Below, in pieces: positions 23,755 to 32,252 of a stretch of 64,000 nucleotides of DNA (positions are counted from its first letter, which is position 1; the number at the start of each line of letters is the position of its first letter). Below the pieces are notes generated by a model that was not told the origin of the DNA, searched no databases, and worked only from the letters and a program-made list of their open reading frames with translations. The stretch is taken from NCBI GenBank assembly GCA_902509555.1, contig CABWYS010000001.1:62001-126000 (forward strand). Reading direction: 5' to 3'. Source of the DNA: an uncultured SAR86 cluster bacterium (GTDB lineage: Bacteria; Pseudomonadota; Gammaproteobacteria; Magnimaribacterales; D2472). A program made the position numbers and the translations under genes.

Positions 23755-24138
23755 TTATTTAAGCTCTGCTGTTGCTCCTGCCTCAGTCAGTTGCTTAAGC
23801 ATTTCTTCAGCATCAGCCTTCTTAACAGCTTCTTTCAAAGTGTTAGGAGCGCCATCTACTAAATCTTTAGCTTCTTTCAATCCAAGCCCGGTAATAGCAC
23901 GTACAGCTTTAATTACTTGAACTTTCTGATCACCAGCTGCAGTTAATACCACATCAAAGTCATCTTTTTCTTCAGCAGCCTCACCAGCGTCGCCACCACC
24001 AGCAGCAGCAGGAGCAGCGGCCACAGCAGCGGCTGCAGTAACACCAAATTTCTCCTCTATAGCTGAAATAAGTTCAACCAAGTCCATAACGGACATTTCC
24101 TCTATCGCGCTTAGAATATCGTCTTTAGATATTGCCAT
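23755..24138 (-). CDS. rplL: 50S ribosomal protein L7/L12 (start corrected)
   Basis: L7/L12 forms the mobile stalk that recruits translational GTPases. I take the ATG at 24138 ([20 protein letters not shown]), giving 127 residues; the track's extra N-terminus overlaps rplJ out of frame. The alanine/glycine hinge ([20 protein letters not shown]) separates the dimerisation domain from the C-terminal factor-binding domain ([20 protein letters not shown]). Confidence 0.98.
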   Translation of the reverse strand: MAISKDDILSAIEEMSVMDLVELISAIEEKFGVTAAAAVAAAPAAAGGGDAGEAAEEKDDFDVVLTAAGDQKVQVIKAVRAITGLGLKEAKDLVDGAPNTLKEAVKKADAEEMLKQLTEAGATAELK

Positions 24139-24154
24139 TTTTTTTCTCCTAGAT

Positions 24155-24685
24155 TTAGGCGTTAGCCTGTTTGTTGTCTCGAACTGCAGAAAGAACCCTA
24201 GCCAATTTACTTGGCACTTCATTAAGAAGTGTTGCAAATTTACCTATAGGCGCTTGTAGAACCGCAGCAATGAGAGTTAGTGCCTCTTCTCGTGATGGCA
24301 AAGATGCAAGAACATCAATTTGTGATCCATCAAGAAGTTGCCCTTCCACAACCAAAGCTTTGATCTCAAGAGCTTCAAAGTTTTTTGCGTAAGTTTTTAA
24401 CATCTTCGCTGCTGCACCTGGCTCAGCATATGAGAAAGCAAAAAGTGAGGGACCTGTTAACACTTCATCAGTACAACCAAAGTCAGTGCCTTCAAATGCC
24501 AATTTTGCAAGAGAGTTTTTAATAACCTGGATATGAACTCCAGATTCTGTTCCTTGTTTTCTGATTTCAGTTAATTCAGAAACCTTAAGGCCTCTGGCAT
24601 CTGAAATCACAAGTGAAGATGCAGAAGCTGAAACTTCCTTAACTTCTTGAACTATTCTCTCTTTATCTTCTCTAGCTAACGCCAC
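24155..24685 (-). CDS. rplJ: 50S ribosomal protein L10
   Basis: L10 anchors L7/L12 dimers to 23S rRNA. The 176-residue protein has the RNA-binding N-terminal domain ([20 protein letters not shown]) and the C-terminal helix that binds L7/L12. L10 with L7/L12 binds the leader RNA before its own gene, and that leader is clearly preserved here. The start [15 protein letters not shown] is preceded by AGGAG. Confidence 0.97.
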   Translation of the reverse strand: MALAREDKERIVQEVKEVSASASSLVISDARGLKVSELTEIRKQGTESGVHIQVIKNSLAKLAFEGTDFGCTDEVLTGPSLFAFSYAEPGAAAKMLKTYAKNFEALEIKALVVEGQLLDGSQIDVLASLPSREEALTLIAAVLQAPIGKFATLLNEVPSKLARVLSAVRDNKQANA

Positions 24686-24837
24686 AGCAATTCTCCTATT
24701 AATGCCTTTCGGCTAATCGGTGACAAACCGCCTACGCAATTTGAACACCACCTACGTAGGAAATTAAGCTTTCGCACCTACGGTCTTTGACGGCTGCGAT
24801 TAACGCAACAATCTAGGGTCAAAAAAGACCCTAAAAC
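24686..24837 (-). ncRNA. L10 leader: autoregulatory mRNA element
   Basis: In the 152-base rplA-rplJ gap the minus strand holds CCGTCAAAGACCGTAGGTGC and then GAAAGCTTAATTTCCTACGTAGG. This matches the conserved kink-turn core of the L10 leader of E. coli (CCGUCGAAGACCGCAGG with CUUAAU and CCUGCGUAGACGG) very closely. The core is at about 24750-24795. L10(L12)4 binding here is known to repress rplJL translation. A separate AGGGTC-TTTTTT-GACCCT hairpin (24814-24833) directly follows the rplA stop and lacks a U-tract. Confidence 0.9.
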
Positions 24838-25533
24838 TTATACAACTAAGGATGCAGGAGCAACTTTAACCCCTGGTCCCATAGTACTACTTAAAGCAAC
24901 ACTTCGAATATATGAACCTTTAGCAGTAGCTGGCTTTAACTTCTTTACTTCTTCAAGCATAGCCGCTGCATTTTCTTGAATTTGACTTGATGAAAATGAA
25001 ACTTTTCCAATACAACCATGCAATATTCCATTTTTATCTGTTCTAAAACGGACTTGGCCTGATTTAGCATTATTAATTGCTTCTCCAACTTTTTCAGTAA
25101 CTGTTCCTGTCTTTGGATTTGGCATCAGTCCTTTAGGTCCAAGAACCTGACCCAATTGGCCCACTATCTTCATAGCTGCTTGTGATGAAATTACCACATC
25201 AACATCAATTTCTTCTTTTTTAAATTTCTCTGCTAAATCTTCCATACCTACAAAGTCTGCGCCTGCTTCATTAGCCTCCTTGGCTTGATCTCCATCAGCA
25301 AAAACAGCAACAGTAACCGTTTTACCTAGAGAATGGGGAAGTGTGATGGCGCCTCTAACATTCTGATCAGATTTTCCTGGATCGATGCCTAATCTAAGTG
25401 CGATATCTACAGATTCGTCAAACTTATTGGATTTAACTGTTTGAAATATATTCATTGCTTCTTCTAATGAATATGTATTCTCAGGATCAACAAGTTCCAA
25501 CAATTGTTTTTTCTTTTTTGTAAGCTTAGTCAT
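24838..25533 (-). CDS. rplA: 50S ribosomal protein L1
   Basis: L1 forms the mobile stalk at the E site. The 231-residue sequence has the signature ([20 protein letters not shown]) and the N-terminal RNA-contact region. In E. coli L1 represses rplKA by binding the leader before rplK; here rplK overlaps nusG, so a leader site would have to sit inside nusG coding sequence. It overlaps rplK by one base. Confidence 0.98.
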   Translation of the reverse strand: MTKLTKKKKQLLELVDPENTYSLEEAMNIFQTVKSNKFDESVDIALRLGIDPGKSDQNVRGAITLPHSLGKTVTVAVFADGDQAKEANEAGADFVGMEDLAEKFKKEEIDVDVVISSQAAMKIVGQLGQVLGPKGLMPNPKTGTVTEKVGEAINNAKSGQVRFRTDKNGILHGCIGKVSFSSSQIQENAAAMLEEVKKLKPATAKGSYIRSVALSSTMGPGVKVAPASLVV

Positions 25534-25958
25534 TATTTAACTTCTACTCCCATACTTCTTGCAGTGCCTGCAATAATTTTAACTGCCTGATCCATATCAT
25601 TTGCATTTAAATCTTTTTGTTTTGCTGTAACAATCTCTTCTAATTGGGCTCTAGTGATAGAGCCAACTTTTTCTCTATTCGGCTCACCACTTCCCTTGCT
25701 TATTCCTGCAGCCTTCTTTATAAGAACAGATGCTGGTGCTGATTTAACCTCAAAAGTAAAGGATTTATCTTCGTATACAGTAATAACAACGGGCAGTGGC
25801 AGTCCTTTTTCCATGCTTTGAGTTTCAGCATTGAATGCATTACAAAAATCCATAATATTGACTGCTGCCTGACCAAGAGCTGGCCCAACCGGAGGGCTTG
25901 GATTTGCTGCGCCTGCAGGTATTTGTAGTTTTAAAATTGTTGCTACGTTCTTTGCCAT
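25533..25958 (-). CDS. rplK: 50S ribosomal protein L11
   Basis: L11 is at the GTPase-associated centre and is needed for RelA-type sensing of deacyl-tRNA. The 141-residue protein has the proline-rich N-terminus ([20 protein letters not shown]) and the C-terminal rRNA-binding motif ([14 protein letters not shown]). It shares one base with nusG upstream and one base with rplA downstream. Confidence 0.98.
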   Translation of the reverse strand: MAKNVATILKLQIPAGAANPSPPVGPALGQAAVNIMDFCNAFNAETQSMEKGLPLPVVITVYEDKSFTFEVKSAPASVLIKKAAGISKGSGEPNREKVGSITRAQLEEIVTAKQKDLNANDMDQAVKIIAGTARSMGVEVK

Positions 25959-26485
25959 TATGTTTTCTCTATTTGTATGAAATCTAATTGAACAGGAGTT
26001 GATCTACCAAGGATTTGAACAGAAACCTTCACACTGCTGCGCTCATAGTCGACCTCTTCAACAACTCCATTAAAATCATTGAATGGACCATCGCAAACTC
26101 TTATAACCTCACCAGGCTCAAATAATGTTTTAGGTCTAGGAGCTTCTTCTCCAACTTCAATTCTGTTAATAATGTTATCCACATCGCTTTTTGAAATAGG
26201 AGCTGGTTTATCTTTCTTGCCCCCAACAAATGTACTGACTCTGGGGGTGTGCTTAACAAGTTGCCAAGTATCATCATTCATTTCCATTTCAATTAAGATA
26301 TAGCCTGGGAAAAATTTACGCTCTGTTCTTTTCTTAGCACCACTTTTGAGCTCAACTACTGACTCTGTTGGAACTAAAATTTCACCAAATTGATCTTTTA
26401 AACCGGCAAGCTCAATACGCTCTTCGAGTGCGGCCTTAACTTTAAGCTCGTACCCTGAATATGCCATTATTACGTACCAATTCAC
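25958..26485 (-). CDS. nusG: Transcription elongation/antitermination factor NusG
   Basis: NusG bridges the RNA polymerase clamp and links it to Rho or, through S10, to the ribosome. The 175-residue protein has the NGN domain ([30 protein letters not shown]) and the C-terminal KOW domain ([20 protein letters not shown]). It follows secE by seven bases, the usual secE-nusG pair. Confidence 0.98.
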   Translation of the reverse strand: MNWYVIMAYSGYELKVKAALEERIELAGLKDQFGEILVPTESVVELKSGAKKRTERKFFPGYILIEMEMNDDTWQLVKHTPRVSTFVGGKKDKPAPISKSDVDNIINRIEVGEEAPRPKTLFEPGEVIRVCDGPFNDFNGVVEEVDYERSSVKVSVQILGRSTPVQLDFIQIEKT

Positions 26486-26492
26486 TTTATAA

Positions 26493-26855
26493 CTATCCTA
26501 AAATTAATTTTGTTAACCAGCTTAAAAGAGATTCTAGCGCCCAAAAAAACAAGCAAAGAACTATGATAGATCCAAAAACAACCATAAAAGTTTGAGTTGT
26601 CTCCATGCGAGTTGGCCAAACCACTCGTCTCATTTCAGTTCTTGACTCCTTCATGAGCGAAACAGCTCCTTTACCAAAGACTGTAGTTGCAAGAATAATA
26701 GTTGCAAGAATAAATAGGGTGACAACAGCAAGCACTCTATATAGAAAAGCTACTTCTGTATAATAACCATTGCCAACAATAGCAATAGAGAAGATGCTTA
26801 TGGACAGAAGCCATTTGATCTTATCGGCAATGTTTGATGCTTTACCCTTTGCCAT
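26493..26855 (-). CDS. secE: Protein translocase subunit SecE
   Basis: SecE clamps SecY in the translocon. The 120-residue protein has three hydrophobic segments (about residues 15-34, 38-59 and 92-115), the three-helix form seen in gammaproteobacteria. The conserved cytosolic amphipathic region (ESRTEMRRVVWPTRMETTQT) precedes the last helix. It lies 23 bases downstream of tRNA-Trp. Confidence 0.97.
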   Translation of the reverse strand: MAKGKASNIADKIKWLLSISIFSIAIVGNGYYTEVAFLYRVLAVVTLFILATIILATTVFGKGAVSLMKESRTEMRRVVWPTRMETTQTFMVVFGSIIVLCLFFWALESLLSWLTKLILG

Positions 26856-26878
26856 ATTTTTTCTTTAAACCAGCTCCT

Positions 26879-26954
26879 TGGCAGGCCAGGAGGGACTTGA
26901 ACCCCCAACCTACGGTTTTGGAGACCGTCGCTCTACCAGTTGAGCTACTGGCCT
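26879..26954 (-). tRNA. tRNA-Trp (anticodon CCA)
   Basis: The minus strand folds as AGGCCAG acceptor, D arm, anticodon stem-loop ACGGT-CTCCAAA-ACCGT with anticodon CCA, T arm with GGTTCAAGT, CTGGCCT, discriminator G and an encoded CCA end (76 nt). It stands between tuf and secE, the common gammaproteobacterial tufB-trpT-secE order. Confidence 0.97.
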
Positions 26955-26974
26955 AAATTTTTCTCCTAAAAGAG

Positions 26975-27003
26975 ACAAAAATGCCGAGCTTTAAACTCGG
27001 CAA
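26975..27003 (-). terminator. Terminator after tuf
   Basis: On the minus strand TGCCGAG-TTTAAAG-CTCGGCA is a hairpin followed by TTTTTGTCTC. It lies 19 bases past the tuf stop. Only about 20 bases separate it from tRNA-Trp and I see no promoter in that space, so partial readthrough into tRNA-Trp and secE seems needed. Confidence 0.8.
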
Positions 27004-27021
27004 AATTGTAAATTTGTTAAA

Positions 27022-28212
27022 TTACTTAATAATCTTCGCGACTACGCCAGCTCCGACGGTTCTTCCACCTTCTCTAATTGCAAATTTTAAACCTTCGTCC
27101 ATAGCAATTGGAGCAATAAGAGTAACTGTCATCTTGATGTTATCTCCTGGCATAACCATTTCTACACCATCAGGTAATACACAGGCACCAGTAACATCAG
27201 TAGTTCTAAAATAGAATTGCGGTCTATAATTACTAAAGAAAGGAGTGTGTCTTCCACCCTCTTCTTTGCTTAGTACATATATTTCTGCCTCAAATTCTGT
27301 ATGAGGGTTAATAGAACCCGGGGCACTTAATACCTGCCCTCTCTCTACTGCGTCTCTTTCAATACCTCTTAAAAGAACTCCGCAATTTTCACCAGCTCTT
27401 CCTTCATCAAGTGATTTTCTGAACATTTCAACGCCAGTACATGTGGTCGATGTTGTGTCTGAAATACCTACAATTTCTAATGGATCGCCAGTTTTAACAA
27501 TTCCTTGCTCAATTCTTCCTGTAACAACAGTTCCTCTTCCTGAGATTGTAAATACATCTTCTACAGGCATTAGGAAAGGCTTATCAACTTCTCTTTCTGG
27601 TTCTGGTACAAATGTATCTAAAGCTTCTACAAGCTTAGTGACCGCATCAACACCAATTTCAGAAGTATCGCCTTCCAATGCTTTTAATGCACTACCAGTA
27701 ATGATAGGTGTATCGTCGCCTGGGAAATCATACTCATCAAGAAGTTCTCTAATTTCCATTTCTACAAGTTCTTGTAACTCAGCATCATCAACTTGATCAG
27801 CCTTATTAAGGAAAACTACAATTTTAGGAACACCGACCTGACGCGCTAATAAGATGTGTTCTCTTGTTTGAGGCATAGGACCGTCTGCAGCACTTACCAC
27901 AAGGATAGCTCCATCCATCTGCGCAGCACCTGTAATCATATTTTTAACGTAATCAGCATGACCAGGACAATCTACGTGAGCGTAGTGTCTTGTTGTTGAA
28001 ACATACTCAACATGTGACGTAGCAATGGTAATACCTCGCTCTCTTTCTTCTGGAGCGTTATCAATCCCATCAAATGCAACTGCCTCACCACCATAAACTT
28101 CAGCACATACTTTAGTAAGCGCAGCAGTAAGAGTAGTTTTACCATGGTCAACGTGACCAATTGTTCCCACGTTTACGTGAGGTAACGTTCTTTCGTATTT
28201 TTCTCTAGCCAT
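27022..28212 (-). CDS. tuf: Translation elongation factor Tu
   Basis: EF-Tu delivers aminoacyl-tRNA to the ribosome. The 396-residue protein has G1 [10 protein letters not shown] (residues 18-27), the effector region [17 protein letters not shown], switch [14 protein letters not shown] and G4 NKAD, followed by domains II and III. It is preceded by tRNA-Tyr and tRNA-Thr as in tufB loci. It is the only tuf gene in the window: the usual second copy next to fusA is absent. Confidence 0.99.
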   Translation of the reverse strand: MAREKYERTLPHVNVGTIGHVDHGKTTLTAALTKVCAEVYGGEAVAFDGIDNAPEERERGITIATSHVEYVSTTRHYAHVDCPGHADYVKNMITGAAQMDGAILVVSAADGPMPQTREHILLARQVGVPKIVVFLNKADQVDDAELQELVEMEIRELLDEYDFPGDDTPIITGSALKALEGDTSEIGVDAVTKLVEALDTFVPEPEREVDKPFLMPVEDVFTISGRGTVVTGRIEQGIVKTGDPLEIVGISDTTSTTCTGVEMFRKSLDEGRAGENCGVLLRGIERDAVERGQVLSAPGSINPHTEFEAEIYVLSKEEGGRHTPFFSNYRPQFYFRTTDVTGACVLPDGVEMVMPGDNIKMTVTLIAPIAMDEGLKFAIREGGRTVGAGVVAKIIK

Positions 28213-28260
28213 TTCTTGCCTCTCTTTTTATGAAATTAACTCTAAAATTTACCTATAAAA

Positions 28261-28335
28261 TGGAGCTCATAACCGGACTTGAACCGGTGACCTCTTACTT
28301 ACCAAGCAAGTGCTCTACCGCTGAGCTATATGAGC
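28261..28335 (-). tRNA. tRNA-Thr (anticodon GGT)
   Basis: The minus strand gives the acceptor pair GCTCATA/TATGAGC, the D arm GCTCAGCGGTAGAGC, anticodon arm CTTGC-TTGGTAA-GTAAG (anticodon GGT; the lowest stem pair is irregular), T arm ACCGG-TTCAAGT-CCGGT, discriminator T and encoded CCA (75 nt). It lies 48 bases before tuf, the thrT position of E. coli tufB. Confidence 0.93.
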
Positions 28336-28427
28336 CCGAATTACAGTATCCAAATTTAAGGTGGCGTATTATCCCCTTAAAAATTGATAAACTCAACCTT
28401 TTTTGCAGTAAATATTCTATTAAAAAA

Positions 28428-28512
28428 TGGTGGAGGAGGCTGGATTCGAACCAACGTACTCGTAGAGAACAGATTTACAGTCTGCCGCCTTTAACCACTC
28501 GGCCACTCCTCC
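28428..28512 (-). tRNA. tRNA-Tyr (anticodon GTA)
   Basis: This class II tRNA of 85 nt has acceptor GGAGGAG/CTCCTCC, anticodon arm GCAGA-CTGTAAA-TCTGT with anticodon GTA, a long variable arm, discriminator A and encoded CCA. In E. coli a tRNA-Gly lies between Tyr and Thr; the 92 bases here hold no tRNA. The plus-strand 104-residue ORF across both tRNAs is spurious. Confidence 0.95.
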
Positions 28513-28526
28513 ATTTCAAGGGTGCT

Positions 28527-28555
28527 ATTTTTGTTCTAGAATGAGCTGAAGTCAA
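28527..28555 (-). promoter_or_regulatory. Probable promoter of the tRNA-Tyr/Thr-tuf operon
   Basis: The minus strand has TTGACT (28550-28555), a 17-base spacer and AAAAAT (28527-28532), followed by the GC-rich AGCACCC. The -35 is good and the -10 is weak (four of six). It is placed 15 bases before tRNA-Tyr, and the GC-rich discriminator fits stringent control. Confidence 0.55.
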
Positions 28556-28571
28556 CTAGATTATTCATAAC

Positions 28572-29318
28572 TTGCACAAATTAACACAAAAAGAAGTTTT
28601 TAAAGGGTTAAATCTAAGAAATATAGACTTTTATCTATTAGATACAGTTGATTCAACAAATACTTTTGCAAAAGAAAAGTTACTAAACAAAGATTATCTT
28701 GTTGTGATCTCAGAACAGCAAACCGCAGGCAGAGGAAGACAAGGCAAAGAATGGTATAGCCCAGATGCAGGAAATATTTACATGACTATAAAATTTATAG
28801 ATAAGGATCCTGCTCCGCTTAGCCTTATTATTGGACTTTTAATCTCAGAGGCCATGGATTCAGTCTCAGGCCAAAAAATTAATGCAGGTCTTAAATGGCC
28901 AAATGATTTATTGATCAATAAAAAGAAAATATGTGGAATTTTAATTGAATCTGAAATGAATTCAGATGACGTTGAATTCATAATTGGCATTGGAATTAAT
29001 TATTCCTTGCCAAAAAAAGAATCATGGTGGGGGGAAATTGGCGATATTGCAGATATTCTTCCGAGAGAAAAACTAATTAATAGCATTTTACGTGGAATTA
29101 TTAATTATTCAGAGAATGGCTATAAAAATTGGAAGACTGCATGGGAAAAAAAGTGTATGCATATGGATCTAGAATTAAAAGCCGTATCAAATAATAAAAG
29201 GGATTTCGAAATTGGTATTTTTAAAGGGATTAATGAGGAAGGTAAGATGCTTTTACAAACAGAAAGTGAACTGAAGTTAATCAGCTCAGGCGAATGCTCT
29301 ATTAAAGGGGTTTATTGA
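28572..29318 (+). CDS. birA: Biotin--protein ligase, catalytic domain only
   Basis: BirA activates biotin as biotinyl-AMP and attaches it to the acceptor lysine of acetyl-CoA carboxylase BCCP. The catalytic loop (QQTAGRGRQGKEWYSP) at about residues 50-66 and the block LKWPNDLLINKKKICGILIE are diagnostic. The 248-residue protein starts straight into the ligase fold (FYLLDTVDSTNTFAKE by residue 17), so the winged-helix DNA-binding domain of E. coli BirA (321 residues) is absent. It should be an enzyme only, not the bio repressor. The start codon is TTG. Confidence 0.93.
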   Translation: MHKLTQKEVFKGLNLRNIDFYLLDTVDSTNTFAKEKLLNKDYLVVISEQQTAGRGRQGKEWYSPDAGNIYMTIKFIDKDPAPLSLIIGLLISEAMDSVSGQKINAGLKWPNDLLINKKKICGILIESEMNSDDVEFIIGIGINYSLPKKESWWGEIGDIADILPREKLINSILRGIINYSENGYKNWKTAWEKKCMHMDLELKAVSNNKRDFEIGIFKGINEEGKMLLQTESELKLISSGECSIKGVY

Positions 29319-29322
29319 AAAT

Positions 29323-29877
29323 ATGATACATACATTTTTTAAAACAGAGATTACTCACAAACAATCAACTTCAATAAATTCAATAGTATTTGGTGCTGGT
29401 TGCTTTTGGGGAGTTGAAAGAAAATTTTGGTCATTGCCAGGAGTGATAATGACATCGGTTGGTTATGCAGGTGGTGATCATAATAATCCAACCTATGAAC
29501 TGGTTTGTGCAGGAGTTACAGCTCACGCTGAGGTTGTAAAGATTGACTATAATCCATCTCAGATTTCTTTGGTCGATTTGCTTAAAGTTTTTTGGGAATG
29601 TCATGATCCAACACAAGGAATGAGACAAGGAAATGATATCGGAACTCAATATAGGTCAGTATGTTACTGCGAAGAGATAGAAGAATTAAATGTAATTAAG
29701 GCTAGTTTAGAAAAATATCAGGGCACTCTTTCAGCATCTAATTTAGGCTCAATTACTACTGAATTGAAAATGAACCAAGAATATTTTTTAGCGGAGGAAT
29801 ATCACCAGCAGTACTTAGACAAAAATCCAAATGGATATTGCGGGATAGGTGGCACAGGCTGCGAATTTAAAATATAA
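29323..29877 (+). CDS. msrA: Peptide methionine-(S)-sulfoxide reductase MsrA
   Basis: MsrA repairs methionine-S-sulfoxide in proteins using thioredoxin. The catalytic motif GAGCFWGVERKFWSLPGV is at about residues 25-42 and the C-terminal GYCGIGGTGCEF carries the resolving cysteines. The typical block VGYAGG...YELVCAGVTAHAEVV follows. The 184-residue length is usual. The gene starts four bases after birA, so the two are one transcription unit. No signal peptide is visible. Confidence 0.96.
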   Translation: MIHTFFKTEITHKQSTSINSIVFGAGCFWGVERKFWSLPGVIMTSVGYAGGDHNNPTYELVCAGVTAHAEVVKIDYNPSQISLVDLLKVFWECHDPTQGMRQGNDIGTQYRSVCYCEEIEELNVIKASLEKYQGTLSASNLGSITTELKMNQEYFLAEEYHQQYLDKNPNGYCGIGGTGCEFKI

Positions 29878-29904
29878 AAAAATGGCCTCAAAAGAGTCCA
29901 TTTA
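29873..29904 (-). terminator. Terminator after the gene at 29,920
   Basis: On the minus strand AAATGGACTC-TTTT-GAGGCCATTT pairs with one A-G mismatch and is followed by a run of T residues. It lies 16 bases past the stop of the minus-strand gene and also sits directly downstream of convergent msrA. Confidence 0.65.
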
Positions 29905-29919
29905 AGTTAGATCATAATA

Positions 29920-30651
29920 TTAGTCTGGATTGTATTGCTGCAAACTAATTTCCATATAAGATCTTTTAAACTTAGAGTACTTATTTGCTTGGGGCGAGAA
30001 CTTAGCAAATTCATCTGAACCATACATGCCACTAAGAAATTTTAATGCGCCTTGAGGTGAACTAAAGCTTGCCCATATCTCATGGGTTATACCGTTTCCA
30101 TTATTACCTAATAAATGAGACTGAAGACCATATGCATTTGCAGACCAATCATAGTTTTCAATGCTTTTAGAAAACTTAGCCCACAAAGGAACAAATTTAT
30201 CAGGGTTGGTTACCTCATGACTCCACCTAAGCGTGACAACATTTGAAGCTGTGTCCTCTGCAAGAACCACTCCAACTGAATGTACTGTTAGTGTGTCTGA
30301 AATTATCTCAGCACCAATATCATTCATGGCTTTTCTAAATTCTCTTCCGGCTTCTGAGGTTGTGTAGATTTGACCAGATTTTACATATTGATCTTCATCT
30401 AAAAAATACCAGCTTATGCCATGTGTTGAATCGTCCCAACCATTTTGATTAATTGCAAAAAAGTCTACTTCAAATTTTTCTGCAGCTACCTCTGGCGAGG
30501 ACATATATTTATCAAAAGCTGCAAAGCATTTTTCTGGTTCTGGGCAGTTAAATAAAAAATTAGATTGATACATAGAAAAATTTTCTGGCAAATTATTTGC
30601 GCTCATATCAAAGCTAAAAATCAGAGTGGAAAGTAAGAATAGTTTTTTCAT
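29920..30651 (-). CDS. Secreted protein of unknown function
   Basis: I do not recognise the family. The 243-residue product starts with a clear signal peptide (MKKLFLLSTLIFSFDMSA) and otherwise looks soluble, so it is probably periplasmic. Mature residues include two cysteines close together (FNCPEPEKCFAAFDKY) that could form a disulfide. Two similar halves may exist: each has a D/PEKCFAAF- or PDKFVPLWAKF-like helix followed by an aromatic strand, which would fit a dimeric alpha/beta-barrel repeat, but this is inference. It has a GGAG ribosome site and its own terminator, and it stands alone between msrA and tRNA-Thr. Confidence 0.8.
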   Translation of the reverse strand: MKKLFLLSTLIFSFDMSANNLPENFSMYQSNFLFNCPEPEKCFAAFDKYMSSPEVAAEKFEVDFFAINQNGWDDSTHGISWYFLDEDQYVKSGQIYTTSEAGREFRKAMNDIGAEIISDTLTVHSVGVVLAEDTASNVVTLRWSHEVTNPDKFVPLWAKFSKSIENYDWSANAYGLQSHLLGNNGNGITHEIWASFSSPQGALKFLSGMYGSDEFAKFSPQANKYSKFKRSYMEISLQQYNPD

Positions 30652-30769
30652 AGTTTTCTCCAGTGAATAAATAATGTTTTAACTATACATGTTTTATAAA
30701 AAAATATTTTGGCTGAATGGAGCAACTTCCAACATTGAAATTATTGATGTAAAATTCCGATCTTTCCAA

Positions 30770-30845
<76 letters not shown>

Positions 30846-30856
30846 TTTTCTGATAT

Positions 30857-30961
30857 CTAGAAAAAAACTATTAATAAAAGGATTATCAACCCAAAGTAGA
30901 CAGAGGCATAGATATATCTTGCCTTTTTAAATTCTTTTTCAATCTCATTATCATTTCCCAT
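30857..30961 (-). CDS. Possible 34-residue membrane protein
   Basis: This ORF is below the track cutoff. Hand translation gives MGNDNEIEKEFKKARYIYAS followed by VYFGLIILLLIVFF and a stop. The first 15 residues are charged and helical, and residues 17-34 form one clean hydrophobic span, the layout of a small single-pass inner-membrane protein. No Shine-Dalgarno sequence is visible and nothing nearby suggests a partner, so coding status rests on the composition alone. Confidence 0.4.
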   Translation of the reverse strand: MGNDNEIEKEFKKARYIYASVYFGLIILLLIVFF

Positions 30962-31029
30962 TTAACAATAATATCAGATATTAGTTTAGAAAATTTTAGG
31001 TGCTTGTCTTACAGTCTTTTAAAAAATTC

Positions 31030-32148
31030 TCACTCATCGCTATTCAAAAAATTAAGAAAATCACTCCTTTTAATAGCTTCTGCTACATGCAGATGTCCAA
31101 CTCTATTCCAATGCATATCATAAGAAAAATTAAATTTTTTATTATTCAGTAGCCACTCTTGATAAAAAATAGAGTGCATATCAAGCACTGTAATATTCTT
31201 AAATTTTTGAGATTGATCTTTCATATGCTCAAATGCAAGGTTGCTAACTCGATCCATATTACGTTTTCTATTTCCCGAGTAAATAGCCTTTCTGTCTCCA
31301 TCCAAAACTAGCAGTACTGGCTTTCCAGAAACCAGGCTTTCAAGTTTATGAAGAAAAAGTTCAACTGCTCTTAGCGAATATTCTGCCCGAAGTATTTTTT
31401 GACTATCATTAAAAGCAATCTGTTCATCTAAAATATTTGACTCTCCTTGAAAATATTTTTCTACGATTCGAGACAATTGGACTTGTATCTTTAGATCTAA
31501 ATACAAATAACGAATGAAAGCGCTTTCTCTAAGAAATGATTTTATTGAATTATGCTCGAGGTCAACTCTTATTAACTGCTGATCTTCTGAAAAGTAATGA
31601 AATCCAGGATTATTTTTATATCTTAGCCAAGACTCATCAAAATCATTTTCAATAATGATGAAAATATATCCATCAGGTGCAAAATTTTCAGAAATAAATT
31701 TTGTAAATACCAGGTATTGTGACAAAGGAGAGCCACTAATACCCAGGGGATAAAAATTAATTCCTGGATTTTGAAGTGACAACCTGCCGTGAAAGGAATC
31801 TTCATTGCTTACCTGGGATGCTTCAACAAAACTATCACCGACAATTCCTACAAGATTGCTATGGATGCCAACCTTGCCTTCAAAAAAAGTATCAGTAGCA
31901 TATCCATAATTATTTATTCTTTTTTTTACTATATGTTTAAAGTTGAACCCCGTCTGTCGGGTTAAAAGATTATTACTTTGAAAATGCAAAACAGGGTTTT
32001 CTTGATTTACAGGTTGAACTTTCAATGAATCTGAAACTGGAAGAAACCTGAAAATAACTTCAAGCAAAAAGAATGTTGATAAGCACAGGTATAAAAGAAA
32101 AGCACTAAAATTTAGCAATTTCATAACCCAGAATCTATTAGTTAACAT
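31030..32148 (-). CDS. Membrane-anchored SGNH/GDSL-type protein
   Basis: The 372-residue protein has one hydrophobic segment at about residues 12-35 and a large domain presumably outside the inner membrane. GIVGDSFVEASQV puts a GDS block I serine at S106, and DMHWNRVGHLHVAEAI near the end supplies the Asp-x-His pair (D344, H346) of SGNH hydrolases and AlgJ/AlgX-like acetyltransferases. The likely role is acyl-ester hydrolysis or transfer on a cell-surface glycan, but the substrate cannot be read. An alternative start is M9 (MKLLNFSAFL). No polysaccharide genes lie nearby. Confidence 0.75.
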   Translation of the reverse strand: MLTNRFWVMKLLNFSAFLLYLCLSTFFLLEVIFRFLPVSDSLKVQPVNQENPVLHFQSNNLLTRQTGFNFKHIVKKRINNYGYATDTFFEGKVGIHSNLVGIVGDSFVEASQVSNEDSFHGRLSLQNPGINFYPLGISGSPLSQYLVFTKFISENFAPDGYIFIIIENDFDESWLRYKNNPGFHYFSEDQQLIRVDLEHNSIKSFLRESAFIRYLYLDLKIQVQLSRIVEKYFQGESNILDEQIAFNDSQKILRAEYSLRAVELFLHKLESLVSGKPVLLVLDGDRKAIYSGNRKRNMDRVSNLAFEHMKDQSQKFKNITVLDMHSIFYQEWLLNNKKFNFSYDMHWNRVGHLHVAEAIKRSDFLNFLNSDE

Positions 32149-32227
32149 GATTATTTTTGAGTATTGCCTATTGTCATATACATATCAAATCCTTATGACT
32201 ATTTATGATATGCCTTAAATTATTTTT

Positions 32228-32243
32228 TGGCATAAGAATTGCA
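32228..32243 (+). promoter_or_regulatory. Sigma54-like -24/-12 element
   Basis: TTGGCATAAGAATTGCA has the GG-N10-GC spacing of sigma54 promoters (consensus TGGCAC-N5-TTGCW). The predicted start falls near 32253-32256, exactly at the first arm of the hairpin of the candidate RNA. There is no plus-strand gene here other than that element. Whether this genome has rpoN is not visible in the window. Confidence 0.4.
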
Positions 32244-32252
32244 TTTATATCG

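Noticed and set aside
24814-24833. AGGGTC-TTTTTT-GACCCT hairpin after rplA as a terminator
   Set aside because: The stem is good, but no U-tract follows on either strand and the L10 leader downstream must be transcribed through it.
28230-28544. 104-residue plus-strand ORF with WWRRLDSNQRTRREQIYSLP
   Set aside because: It is antisense to tRNA-Thr and tRNA-Tyr. The RLDSNQR...SLPPLTTRP peptide is a well-known false ORF created by the complement of tRNA sequence.
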